Notes under the pieces: model-generated | Told to the model about the DNA's origin: nothing | The model's input: the letters and a program-made list of their open reading frames with translations, nothing else | Databases searched by the model: none | Position numbers and translations under genes: made by a program | From: Darksidea phi | Taxonomy: Eukaryota; Ascomycota; Dothideomycetes; Pleosporales; Lentitheciaceae | Direction: 5' to 3' | Length of the DNA stretch: 59,673 nt | Assembly (NCBI GenBank): GCA_030770425.1 | Contig: JASJFT010000254.1 | Span: 213 to 59,885, forward strand | Part shown: positions 22,175-36,200 of the stretch, piece by piece | How positions within the stretch are numbered: the first letter of the stretch is position 1 | How the letters are laid out: every line of letters starts with the position of its first letter

Positions 22175-23389
22175 ATTTAAATCCTTCCTACTCCTTTTTA
22201 AGGACTAGTAGTACGGTATCGACGCTAAAAGCTAATACTTTAAAAGTTCTTATTAACTATACTATATAACGCCTATTTAAAGCTATTAGTATACCTTCTT
22301 ATACTATCTACTTAAAGAAGAGTACTTACTCCGGTACCTATCTATCTAGTAGACGAAATAATCCCGATATATAACTAGTTAACGAAATATATTAGTAGTA
22401 CCCTAAGTTTAGTAGATAATAAGTTTAAAAACTAGAATTAGATAGTAAGAATAACTACTAGCTAGGGACCCTATTTAATTCTAAAAATATTTAAAAGGGC
22501 TAATACGTTTCTAAAACCTCTACGACCTATATACGATATAATAATAAAAATATATTAAAAATATCTAATAAATTACTATCTTTTAATAAGGTTCTAATAA
22601 TAACTATAACTAATAGAAACTACTAATTTACGTAAAAAAATAACGGGACTTCTAGCTATAAGAATATTTCTTATAAAAATAAATCTATATAACCTTAACC
22701 TCTAGCTTTAGCTACTATACTACTAATATTAGAAGTAAATAATATTCTAATAGATAGTAACTACCTAGGTATATTCTATATTATATCTATCTATACTCTA
22801 GCTCTAGGTAAAGTACTTCTAGTAAAAATAATAGAAGTATTAATCGATCTTTAATACTAAGATATACTAATTAACTAGATTATAACTATAAAAGTAGATC
22901 TTAAAATAGTCTAAGTAGTCTTTAGACTAATTATAGGTATCTATTAGACTATAACTAATCTACCCCTAGTAGATAATACTTATCGGAGGCTATCTAATCT
23001 AACTAAGGTTAAGAATTCTTCTATATTAGATATAATAAAAAGAATCCTAATAACCTAAGCTATAGACTATTAGATTAGAGATATTAATAGTCTCTTTTAG
23101 ATTAACTTTACTATCGCCGATATTCTTAAGCGTACTATATAGATTATAATACTTATTAAGAATAATATATATTATAATCTACTAGACTAAGCTATTAATA
23201 ATAGTAAAGTTACTATATAGCTCTAGCTATAGACGAAGCTTAAGAGCTTTATAAAGAATCCCGTTCTAATAAAGTTTAATAACTACTTTAAGTTTTAGAA
23301 TATTAAATAATATTAGAATAATAGCTTTAATTTCTTCTTTAATTATTTTATAATTTGTAAAACTATTTTAGAAATAAAACCTTTTAGTA
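22175..23389 (+). pseudogene. Element C 5' interior, probable gag region
   Basis: About 1.2 kb between the 5' LTR and the point where homology to the second copy (53602 onwards) starts. It is in the usual position of gag, but I recognised no gag motif or zinc knuckle. It is absent from the second copy. Confidence 0.5.
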
Positions 23390-26300
23390 ATAATATAAGT
23401 TCTAATATATTAAAGATATCTATAATATAGAATAAGTATCTAGAATCTTTATATTATAAAATATAAAGAGGTAGCTAGCTTAAGAATATACGAATCTAAA
23501 TATAATTCGAACGTATCTTATAGAATATAGAGATAGTAGTATACTTTATCTTTATACTAGCTACTCTCCTAAAGATTTTCGGCCCTAATTTAACTATAAG
23601 TAGAAAGTATATTATATCTTTAGTAGCTTTAAGTAATTCTAGTTAAAAGAAATAGGATTAGAAGCCCTTTTAATAGGGTAATACTAGATAATCTCTATTA
23701 AGAACCCTATTATACTTCGAAAGTATAGTATTAATATTTTAATCTAAGACTAATTAAAAAAAGAATTATTAAAAGTATTACTCTAAAGGTAATAATAGGT
23801 TAGATAAAACTTAAGAAGAAAAAGTTAACTCGTTCTTAAAAAAAGATAAGTCCTAGTTACTAATATTACTATAATACTACTAGGACTAAATATTAATAAT
23901 AAATTCTTATAAATTATTAATAATATAAAGATATACCTTTTTATAGACGTTCTAATATAGGCCTAAAACCTTTTTAGTATAGAATTAGACTATAATATTA
24001 TTAAAAAGAATCTTATACTATAGTAGAATCTTCCTAAGATATTATTATATATAAAGCTATAAATATATTAAGTCTCTAGTATACTACTATATCTAGAAGA
24101 GCTATATATTATTATAATAATAATATAGGATTCTTAGGGTATAATAAGGATAATAAGTTCTTAAATATTTTAAACTATTCTTATAGATAGCTATAATCTT
24201 ATTCTCGACTAGCTATAGCTATACGAGATAGACCCTCGAATAGATTACTAAAAGGAATCTTTTAAGTAGTAAGATAGAAGTATAATAACTAAGTATATTA
24301 AAGTAAAAATAATATTTAATAATTTAATATAATAGTTATAATCTAGGGAGAAAGTATATATTATATTTAAAAAGCTTTTATACTTAATTACTTATAAGTA
24401 AAAAAAAGTACTAACTCTAATTCTCTAATATAGTAGAGGTCGTAGAATATCTATAAATATTTATTAGTAAAATATAAACTTTAAGAGATAATAAGCCTTA
24501 GAATACTTAATACTAAAATAAATAAGACTTACTCTAGTTAAAAAATTAGACTTAATAATTTTATAATTACCTTATCTATTATATAAAGTAATACTTTAAA
24601 CTAGTATAACTACTTAAGACTATAGTCTTCCGGGTTATAGTATTAGTAATAAATATCCCTCTATAAAGGGTTATAGCTCTTTATTAAAAGGGGTAATAAA
24701 AGTTTAAAAACTATTTAAATAATTCCTATAATAATTTTAATAAAGAAATTAACTCTAATAAAGTTATAAAAGTACTAGAATATCTTTATAATTAGTTTTA
24801 ATACTTTAGTTTTAAGCTTATTAGTAGAATTATTCTTAACTTAAAGTATAACTATACTATTAATCTTAAAGAGAAAAAGATACTATTAAATCTATCTATT
24901 TATAATCTCTTTAGAAGAGAATTTAAGATTTTAAGAAAATACCTTAATAACTCTTTAGAGAAGAGGTAGATTTAATCTAGTAAGTTTTTAGTAGAAGTTT
25001 TAATACTTTTTATATTTAAAGTTAATAATATACTTTAATTATATATTAATTATAGAAGTTTAAATAAGATAATAATTAAAAATTATTACCTTATATCTCT
25101 TATAAGTCAAATACTAAACTAGCTATTTAGGACTAAGATCTTTATAAAACTTAATCTTTATAAAATATATTATTAATTATATATTAAGGAGGGTAATAAG
25201 TAGAAGATAATATTTAAAATATACTACGACTATTTTAAATATCTAATAATATTATTTAACCTTATAAACGCGTCTACTATATTTTAATCGTATATCTATA
25301 AAGTCTTAGATAGTCTATTAGATAAAATATATATTAGATAAAATATATATTATTTATTTAGATAATATTCTTATATACTCTAAAGAAAAGAAGAATTATA
25401 AATAATATATTTATAAAGTTCTTAAGAGATTATATAATTAGAAACTCTATTATAAAGTCTTAAAGTATACCTTTTTTATAAAGTTAATAGAGTTTCTTAA
25501 CGTTATAGTAACCCTTTATAGGATAATTATAGACTTAATATAGGTCTAAATAATTAAAGAATAGTTAAAGTCTAAGAAGTATTAAAATATCTAAGTATTT
25601 CTTAGATTTATAAACTTTTACTAATAATTTATATATAATTACTTAAATATTATTTATCTACTTTTAGAATATATAACCTCTACGTAGAATCTAATACTAG
25701 TTTAATAAGATTCTAATAAAAATATATTAATAGAAAAGTTAAAGAAGATTAAAAAGAATCCTATAAAGTAGTATATCTCTTAATTTTAACTAAAAAATAT
25801 ATATAATATATTTTTTATACTTTATAAGCTCTTTATAAAAGTTCCTATCCTTTAGTACTTTAATCTAGTAAAATCTATAATAGTTATTACTAACGCCTCT
25901 AAGTTTACTATAGTAACTATTCTATTATAAATATAAATAATAATACTCTTAATAAAAAAATACTAAAAACTAGTTATATTCTTTAGTTATAAGTTTACTA
26001 GACTATAGATTTAATAGAATACTTATAATAAAGAGTTATTTACTATTATAAAAATCTTTAAATAGTAATAATATTATTTTAAATATATTCTAGATACTAT
26101 CTATATACTATATAATTATAATAATCTAAGATATTTTATAACTACGAAGATACTCTTACCTAAATAAGTATACTAGACTAAAGAGTTAGCTTATTTTAAT
26201 TTTAAGATTAAATATAAGCCTAGTATAAAGAATTTAACTAATATACTATTATAATAATCTAATTATATTAAAGGTTTTTAGCTTAAGAAGAAAAGGGTAT

Positions 26301-28220
26301 TAAGAAATATTATACTTCCTATATTCTAAAATAAACTTTAGATATAGATACTCTAGAAGCCTATAGCTCTATATATTAAAGATTAAATAGTATATAAATC
26401 TAATCTTATTAATAAGAATCTATAAGTAACCTATTAGGAATCTAAAAATAGTATAAACTATTCTACTATAGAATCTCCTAGTATAATATTAGTTTTTAAT
26501 AATATATTATCTATTAACCTTAATCTATTTATAGTAGGGATAATAAATCTAAAGAATAATTAGAAGACTTAGACCTAGCTTTAATATTTCTATAGTATTA
26601 TAAAGTATTTCCTACCTCTATATTATATAAGTCTTTATTAGAAGTTATAAATAATAATTTATCTTTTAATTAAAAAATCTCTAGACTACTATTAAACTAT
26701 ATCTAAAAAGTATAAGAATATAATATAGTCTATTATAAGAATATATAGTATATACGAAAGTTTAAGAGTAAAGAAGAATAAAAGAGTACGTCTTTATAGA
26801 TTATAAATTTAAAAGGCGTTCTTCGAAGAGTAAAGAAAGTATAGATTCTTAATAATAAAGCTCTTTATTAAGCTATTCTTATAAAAAATTATAATAACTC
26901 TCTAGGGGATTATTATAGAGTAGATAAGACTATTAAACTTCTATAAAGAAAGTATTATTAGCTAAAGCTTTAAGTAGAGGTTAATATATATATATATAAG
27001 ACTATATAGTATATTAAATAAATAAAGTATAAAGATATAAGCTATAAGGATTATTAGAATTAATTTCCCTATTATAGAAGTTATAGTATAATTACTTCCT
27101 AGACTTTATTATCGACCTACTAGAATCTAAGAATTCTAAGATAATATCTATAATATAATACTAATACTCGTCGACTACTTTTTAAAGCTAGTCTAATATC
27201 TACTTATAATAAAAAATATTACTATAAGTATATTAACTAATATATTATTTATAAAAGTATTTACTAAGATCGAACCTCTATTATTACTAATTTTAAACTA
27301 GAACTTTATCTTTACTAGTAAATTCTAGTTAGATATATACTTTTATTTTAATATTAAATAATAAATAAGTATAGCCTTCTACCTATAAATAGATAGTTAA
27401 ACTAAATATTAGAATTAGAAGCTTAAAGCGTATTTATAGATATACCTAAACTATTAATAAAATAACTAGTATTAGCTACTCTTAATAGTAGAATACGTAT
27501 ATAACTTTAAAATTTATTTAAGTTATAATATATATCCTATTAAGGTCGTAATAGACGTTAAATCTAAGGGTTTTAATAATATAAAAGATAAGTATTAGCT
27601 CTATTAACTACCTAGTAACTAAAGTATAAATAAAAAGACCCTAAGTATATATTAAAGAGTTATTAACTTTTTAACTAGTTAGATATAATAGTTTTCTAAT
27701 ATTTAGAATATATTAATTTATATTTAGAAGAGCTAGTAATACTAGTATAACTTAAAGAGAATAAGTAAGTATTTTACTATTAGCGAAAAGATAATCCTAA
27801 AGGCTATTAATATTAAGATTAAGTACTCTTTAAAGAAGCTAAATATAAAGTACTTAAGACTCTTTACTATTTAAACTAAGTATAAAAAGCTAAGCTATTA
27901 ACTTAAACTATCTTTATTAATATTCTAATTATATCCCGTCTTCTATATATCTCTTCTAGAGAAATAGATAAAGTTAAGAAAAGGTCTAAACTTTAGACCT
28001 AGGTTTATATAATATCTAGAGCTTAATAATAATAATTAATATAAAGTCGAAGCTATTCTTATATATAAGATAGTATATAATAAGAAACTCTTTCTTATAA
28101 AGTAGCTAAGTTAATTATATAAGAATAATATATAAAAGTTTAAGACCTCTTTTAATAATTATAATAAGATTCTTACAAAATATTAGATAAATCTAAATAA
28201 TTAAATATTAGATTATCTAA
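23390..28220 (+). pseudogene. Element C pol relic (RT, RNase H, integrase, chromodomain)
   Basis: Plus-strand decayed polyprotein: reverse transcriptase (LNLYK-YY, then YLDNILIYSKE at 25355), RNase H (KELFTIIK-like and KELAYFNFKIKYKPS near 26180), integrase core (RGSIFTSKFQLD and HLQIDSQT-like blocks, 27260-27400), then a chromodomain to about 28180. A 17-bp unit (TAGATAAAATATATATT) is duplicated in tandem at 25318-25350, just before the active site. Alignable with the second copy at 53602-59564 to about 27520. Confidence 0.88.
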
Positions 28221-30394
28221 AGTAGAAAGCTATTAAAGAAGTATTATAAACTCTATAAGGAGATAATAATACGTATAAAAAATCTTAAAGAGGTAAACTA
28301 CGTAGGTAATATTAATATAAAGAAAAGACTAAGAGATTTAACTAAAAGATACTTTTAAGACTCTACTTAGGGATATTATATAAGTAGAATAATTAGTTAA
28401 GAAAAGAATATTATTTACTTTAGTAATAAGCTATAGCTTAAAGGATTTAATAAAACTAGCTTTTATATATTATAATAATAGATAGACTAACTAGTAATAA
28501 TAGTATTAGAATTAATAAGCTAGATTTTTAATATAGGTATTTATTCTATTTATATACCCTAGTAACTAGGAATCTTAATCGAGTACTATACGGTCTATAG
28601 ATAATCTAAGTAAGCTATATATACTAGACGAAAAGTTCTTAGAAAAGCTTTATAATACCCTCTTCTAAAAGATAATAAATATTATACTTTTACTAATAAT
28701 ATTCCTATTAAGAATATTAGGGCTATAATAGTATTAATAATACTTATAATTAGTAGCCCTAAGGAGTATACTAGTTAAGAAGTTATACTTAATAAAGTAA
28801 GTTTTATAAGTAGTAAAGGCTATAAAGTTAATAGATACTAGATAGCTAATACTACCTAGTCTATACTAGAGGAATTAGTATAGAAAGTCGTTAAAAAGAT
28901 AGTAGAATATATCTAATAGTACTAGAAGTTAAGCTTATATACTATAGCTAGAACCCGATATAATTCTACTTTACTACTAATATTCTTAATTAGATACTTT
29001 TACTTAGCCTTATACTAGTTCTAACTAATATTAATATTAAAAGTATAAGACTATATATCCTACTAAACCTTCTTAAGTATATTAAAATCTATATCCTTAT
29101 TATTATAAGTAGCTCGGGTATTATAATACTAAATATACTTAATAATAAATATAAGAAGATTAAAGTAATAACGAAAAGTAAACTTAATCTATATAAATTA
29201 TTAGTAGAACTACGTTAGTAAGGAGAAAAGAAGACTAGTATATACTACTAAATAGATTTAATAATAAGCCTTATACCTACTATAAATAGTATAGATATTA
29301 ATCTTTTAGTACTAGTTACTTAAGATAATCTAATAGAGCTTAGCTATATTAAACTTCTATATAAACTAAAGAAGATAATTTATATATTAATAATATATAA
29401 GAAGGAGCTATAACTTTAGATAGATACGAAGAGTATAGATATACTTAGAAAGAGTAATATTACTATACTAACTAGTAGAGGTAATTATAATAAGGAATAA
29501 GATCTTAAGAGTATTAAGGAATAAAGTAAAGAAATCTAAGAGTAAATATATCTTCTTATACTTATACTAAAAGAGATTATTTTATATCTAAGCTAATAAT
29601 ACCCTAGATACTTACTAATAAGAGTTTAGAATACGAAAATAAAGGTATTTAAAGAGATATAATATATAATAATTTATTACCTCTTAAATAAATACCTATA
29701 AGAATATAATAGAAATCTCTCTTACTAGATAAGCTATAAGTAAATAAGTAATTTAATAAAATTATAAGTTATAATAGGCGGTAGCTAGTAATTATTAAGT
29801 ACTACTAGGTTATACTATTATAATAAATATTAAGACTAAATTATATAAAGCTCGGGCTAGTCTTAAAGTCTTTATAAAGATATTATAAGTAAATAGAGTA
29901 ATTATAAAAATTATACTTAATAAATAACTCTTATATAAAGATACTAAGTATCTACTAAATAAAAGTTATTAAAAATCGCCTATAAGGAGAGTAGTAATAT
30001 TATTACTACTAGTATAAGAACCTATAGGAATATATATAGACTATAAGTTATAATAATAATAAGTAAAAGTTATAAATATATACTAGTAATAAACTAATAC
30101 TTAAGTTATATATACTTTCTAATTAAACTAACTATATATTATAAAGTTAGAATTAAGAACTATAAAGTTAGAAAGACTATAAAAACCCCTTATTAAGGTA
30201 GTAGAGTATAATATAGATACTAAATACCTAAAGAATCTTCTCTATAAAATTATTTTTTTCTTAGAAATAGAATTTTTTAGGAGTATAGATACTTAAGTAA
30301 ACTTTTATAAAGAAAGTAAGAGGATTAATAAAATATATTATAATAAATAACTTTTTATAAGAGCTAGGATAGCTCTTAGAAAAGAGAGAGGCTA
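28221..30394 (+). other. Element C 3' interior, unidentified
   Basis: About 2.1 kb downstream of the chromodomain and upstream of the 3' LTR. Readable as long decayed plus-strand frames, but no known domain was recognised. An accessory ORF, captured sequence or a further nested insertion are all possible. Confidence 0.4.
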
Positions 30395-30580
30395 TATTAT
30401 ATCTACTTCTACTAGAGAACTCCTAGATTATTATCGAGCCGGCTATAGTTATATACTAAACCCTATATAGTTTTATATCCTACTATTATATCTCCTTAAG
30501 GATTTATCTTATCTCTATCCGAATATAACCCTTTTACTACCTTAGTATTTCTATATCTATCTATCTATACGTATCTTATA
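30395..30580 (+). repeat. Element C 3' LTR
   Basis: 186 bp, followed by the TAAAA duplication at 30581-30585. Confidence 0.92.
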
Positions 30581-30585
30581 TAAAA

Positions 30586-32973
30586 GGTATAGCTTATCTA
30601 AAATAACTAATTAGCTATCTCTAAAAGAAAATAGCTAATAATAAGTAAATTCTTTTCTAATAAATTAAAAAAGAAGTTTACTTATTTTAAAAATATATCT
30701 AAGCTTTATAATTATATACTAAAGGAGTATAAAAAATAGAATTATTACTTTAACTATAGAAAGAAGAATAAGTAGTAAAGCTATTCTAGTTATTCTATAT
30801 AAAAGATAACGTAGAATATTATTATAATAGACTAGGCCTAGGATAAAACTTCTTATTCTAGAGACCTCGGATCTTTTCTTTAAAGTAGTTTACTACGAAG
30901 TAGATTCTCTCTTATATAAAATTCTTATCTAGAGCTCTTATAACTTCTTATTAATTTATCTATATTCTATCTAGTATACGTCTTTAGAATTCTATCTCTT
31001 ATATTAAATTAATTAATCCCTCTACTAACTCTATTAAATCGCGAGATCTATAAATATTAGATAAAAAATAGTACCCCGTCGTATAATCTATACGACGCTA
31101 CGACGAATAACTATAAATATATCTCTATACTATAATTAAGTAATATAATAAATATAAGATCCTCTATAGTAATAGACTAGAATAGTATCCTAGTACTAAG
31201 ATTTATTAATATAGTCTAGACTTAGTAAAATAAAGAATATAATAATACTTAGATTAAGTAAACTCTAATAGAGTACCTATAAGAAAGATACTTTATAGAA
31301 GAGAAGATTTAAGTTAAAATATACTTAGTAAAAGTTATAATAAAAAGTAAATAGGCGAACTAGTCTAGTATAAAGTAATTCTTTAATACTATTATTTAAA
31401 GGATTCTTATAATAATAAAAGATATAAGTAAGTATATAAATATTCTTAAAGTAACTTATACCTTCGTCTCTACTATATTCTTTAGTACTACTATTACTAG
31501 ACCTATATACCCCTCTTTATTAAAAATATTCTTCTTTTTCTTTCTAATAACTTCTATTATACCGTTTTAGATAGTTATATAAATAAGATAAAAAACTAAG
31601 ATTTTAGATCTTAATTACTTTAAAAAAACTTAATAGGACTAGTAGTAGGTTAAAATATAGATAAACTATAAACTATAAAATAATAATCTTAAAGAAGATT
31701 ATAAAGTAGGATATATTTTTAGTAGATTAAAGGGTATTATCTTAAATATAGGTATATTATAAATAGATAAGAATCCTTATAGTACTTTAAAAATATTCTA
31801 GAAGTTTCTAAATAACTAATTCTTTAACCCCCTTATTAATAAAAGTATCTAAAATAAGCTCTAGATATTCTAATAGAAGTAGATATTACTATATATCTTT
31901 AATACTAAGTTTATATACCTAGTAAATAATACTAAAGAAGTAAATAACTATAGTAGTTTAAAGAGTACCTATCTACGTATTCTATAACCGGACCTCTATA
32001 ATTATATAATTATAGTAAAAAATACCTTAGGACTAGACTATTAACTAACTTATAGACTAAGTAGCTAGAATTAAGAAAAATATCTTTAAAAGTAAAATTT
32101 TCTAATCTATTTATTCCTTCTACTAATATAAAGATATAATAAACTAGAAGTTTATATACTTATATCTTAGCTAAGTAAAACTAATAAATCTAAAAGAGAA
32201 TTAGAAGAAAAAAAAGGTACGCTAGGTCTCTAAACAAGAAATAAAATAAAAAGAAAAAAAAGAAAAATACTTTTATTATAGGAAAAGTAATTATATTTTA
32301 AAAAGATACTAGCTTACTTTAATATTCTTTTTAGTCTTTACTAAAATTAGATACGAGTTACCTAGGTCTCTTAAAGTAGAAGATAAATCTTTAGAAGAAG
32401 AGGATTTAGAAAACTAGAGTCTCTTAGTTAAAATTACTACTAAGAGAAGAAGTTAAAAACTTTAAAATTAGGAAGAATAGTTAAGAATTTTATAGAATTC
32501 TAAAGAAAGTAGCTAGATAGTAGTTTAATTATAGTATATTTACTTATAAATAAAGTTATATTTATATCTATTATAATTAACTTTAGTTATTTTATATTTA
32601 GATTTATATTCTTATTTTTTACTTAGAAAAGTAATTTAAAGAATATAAAATTACCTAGAAGCTAATCTATTATAAGGATAAATAGAAAAAGATTATATAT
32701 ATAGAGAGTAGTATAGTTAGAGATTAATATTAAAGAATATATTAAAGAGGTATAGTTATATATATCTAATAAATATAATAAGTATAATATAATTTTAGAA
32801 AGACTATAGATTAATAAAAATAGTATAACTCTAGCTTCTATAAAGAAATCTATCTACTTATACTTAACTAGAGCTAAAATAAGAAAAAAAAAGAAGCTAG
32901 TTATAAAGCTCTAAATTATAAAAGTACTAATCTTTATAACTCTAGTATAAAGGTCTAAGAGAAAAAGTAATAT
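30586..32973 (+). pseudogene. Element G gag/protease relic, middle part
   Basis: Continues element G after the C insertion. The decayed plus-strand reading has a lysine-rich segment with a knuckle-like NYYFNYRKKN (about 30740-30770), then a long gag-like helical region (FKEDYKVGYIFSRLKG, about 31690-31740) and Lys/Arg-rich stretches up to about 32450. The following part should hold the protease. It ends at ACTAT (32974-32978), the target duplication of element F, and resumes at 38632. Confidence 0.6.
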
Positions 32974-32978
32974 ACTAT

Positions 32979-33219
32979 TATAAGCGGGTAGAGGTATAGA
33001 ATAAATATATTAAGTAGTCTAACTATCTAGCTAGGGTATAAGTAGAGGGCCTTATATACGAGTTACGCTAGATTAGATAACTAGAGGAATTACTATAAGT
33101 TACTATATAGTTACTATAAGTTAAAGTATAGTTATAGCTAGTATATAGTTATAGTAAATTAGTATAAATTATTATATAAATAGAATAATTATATAATATA
33201 TAGCGCTCGGCTACTTATA
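32979..33219 (-). repeat. Element F LTR (3' in element orientation)
   Basis: 241 bp, preceded by ACTAT. Ends GCTCGGCTACTTATA. Confidence 0.92.
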
Positions 33220-36200
33220 TACCCCCCTTAGGTTCGAACGTAGATTCGAAGCTAAAGTTTATTTATAGGTTTTAAAGTTTTTATTTTATTAATTTTAAAG
33301 TTTTATTTTTAAAGCTTATTATTAGTTAATAGATCCCCTTCTTCTTATAAGCGTAAGAAGCTATATTATAGGTCGAGAACTAGTCTCTATATTAGTATAG
33401 TACTAGATAAATAGCTACTACCGTCGTAATATATATAGGTTTCTTATATAATTAGATATCTCTAAAGGTATAAGGTCCTTAATTTTTACTTTATATAGTA
33501 TACTAATATAGAATTAGTATACTAGTTTATTAGTTAAATAGTCTATATAGTTGACTAAGAAGTTTATATAGTTGGCTAAGAAGTCTATATAGTTAACTAA
33601 GAGGCCTATATAGTTAGCTAAGAGGTCTATATAATAGAAAAATCCTTAAAGTTTAGGAGTAATACCTAATTCTTATATTTTTACCTAGGTAGTAATTTAA
33701 TAAGGTCGTTAGCTAGCTAACTATTTAATAAGATATATAAGATATTAATATTACCTAATAATACTTCCTAATAAAGCTAGTAGTAATAGATATCGACGTA
33801 CCGTACTATAGTCTTAAGCTATAGGGTAGATAAAATAAGTAGCTAAATTATTTACTAGTTATTATAGTATAATAATTATTTATAATCTAGATCGAATCTA
33901 ATATATTCGAATACTCTCTACTACTATATTAGCTTAGTACTAGCTAACGAGATAGCTATTAGTTCTATCTTAGTCGTTAATTTTATAATATATTATTATA
34001 ATATAGCCTTCTAATTAATAGGTCTACTAAATAGAAAGAATATATATCCTTATAAGCTCTTCCGAGTAGTCTTATAATCGGCGAAGGAGGCGTCTAATAC
34101 TCTATAAAAGTCGGGTATTAATTTAAATATAAGTTTATTAGTAATATATACTAATTTAATAGATATTAATATATTATAGTATATTACTCGATTCTTTATA
34201 CCTAGTAGATAGGTAATCGTTTAATAGGTAGTATCTAGGTACCGTTATAAAGGATTCGTAAGAAATTTAGCTAATTTTAAGTAAACTTTTAAGATATCTA
34301 GTTAAGTAGCTTCTACTATATAGTCGATAGATCTAACTAGCTATATATATCGTTATTTAACTAAATCTATTATTTCGTTCTTTAAGGGTATTAGTTCCTC
34401 GAGCGGTAGTAGTATAGTAGGTAGCTTCGAATATAGTTTTAATAAAGGATACTTCTAAGCGAACTTCTTAATATATAAGCTCTATAATAGCTAGATTAAG
34501 CCGTTATTATAATCTTTAATAGTTTAAATACTATAAAATATCTATAGTTCTCTTAAAGATCTAATTTTATATTATTATAATAGCTTATACTCGAATTCGT
34601 ATAGGGTAGCTATATATACTAATATACTAAGAATAACGATATTATTAATAAAGAAGAAGACTAGTAGCTTCTTATTTTTCTATAAGTAGGGAGCGTTCTT
34701 AATAGATATAAGGCCTAGCTCTATAAGTATTTTAGTAAGCTCTTTATACTAGAGTAATAGAAATATCTTTAAATTATAGAGCGCTCGGCGTAGTTTCTAT
34801 AGATAATTAGAATTAGAGAATCCTTCTAGCTAATAATAGTAGACTAATATTAATAGCTTAGTATTAGTAAACGTATTAATAGTATTATATTAATAGATTT
34901 CTATATTAAAGTAGACGGTAATAGCTACTAGAGCTCGAAATATTCGAATAGCTAGTATAGTAGTATAGATATCTTCTACTATTATTTATAGATTACTACG
35001 TATATAGATCTAAGCCTTATATTTTAATAGGTAGTCTTAATTATCGAGTTTATATTTATATACCTATATTAATAGAAGAACCTTATTATCTTAAGTATAC
35101 TAAGTATTATATTCGTTCTAGATTATTTACTTATAGATTTCTTTACGTTTAATTATTACTAATTCTTATTATATAGTTTATAGGAAGTCTTTCTTATAGG
35201 GAGATAGTAGCTTTATTACGTCCTTATAGTATTTTAGTTCTACTAGTAGCTCCGTATATTTAAATCGTATTTTTAATATTATTACTAAGGTAGCTATATA
35301 GACTAACTAGTAAATATTAACGAAAAAGTTAGAGTTCTTCTATATAGGCTTTTTTTTTACTACTCTAGTTAATCCTTTAAATAGGATATAATATTAACGA
35401 AGGTTAGTATCTATTAGTTCTTAATACTCTATATAATTCGAATTAGGCTTAGTTTTATACTTATACTTTAAAGGTCGATTTAATAGCTATAATAGTAGCT
35501 TAGATAAAGCTATTTCTAAAACTAATAGATTCGGTATTAGAAGCTAATTCGATATAGATTTCTAAGTAGTAGCTTAAGTAGTAGTATAAATAGTAGTCTA
35601 AGTAGAAGCTTAGGTAGTAGGTTTTATAGCTTCTATAGAAGATATATATTCGTCTTCTAATAAGACTTCTAAAAAAGTATCTTCGCTACTTAGTATAGGT
35701 AAGTAATATTTATAAGCGAATTACTCTAGTTCGGAGTCTTAAAGGAGGGGATCTAAATCGTTTTAAGACTAATAAAATAGATCCTCTTAAAATATAATAT
35801 CTCTTATACGAATTACCTTACTACTATAAGCTTTACTTCTTATCTTTAGTATTTAGATTTTATAGATATTTAATAAATCGTATCTAATAAGATATTCTAT
35901 TAACGCTCGTAGGCTAAGCTTATTACCTCTAGATATCTATTTATATAGTATATAGGCTCTATAGTTATAAATATATAAATAAACTAGTAATAACTTTTTC
36001 TAATATATAATTTTAAATAGTATCTTTTAATTTAATAATCGTATAGGTATTTAGTTAAGTAGATAGACTACTATTTTATAAATCTTAGGACTAAAAGCTA
36101 GTAGGAGATTAGCTATAACCTTTATTAAGTAGCTTCTCTTAATTAGACTTCTACCTAAGCGTTTGACTAAGTTATTTTATTCGATAATATATAGTACTTA

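Larger units (their letters stand above)
21989..30580 (+). mobile_element. Element C: complete chromodomain Ty3/gypsy retrotransposon
   Basis: An 8,592-bp element with two 186-bp LTRs starting TATTATATC and ending CTTATA, flanked by a perfect TAAAA duplication (21984-21988 and 30581-30585). The purine tract AAAGAGAGAGGCTA before the right LTR gives plus orientation. Decayed domains in order: reverse transcriptase with YLDNILIYS at 25355-25366 (the first Asp survives), RNase H about 25960-26270, integrase about 27060-27560 (RGSIFTSKFQ...), and a chromodomain about 28045-28180 (VEAILIYKIV...KLFLIK). About 2.1 kb between the chromodomain and the 3' LTR is unexplained. It sits inside element G. 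Confidence 0.92.
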
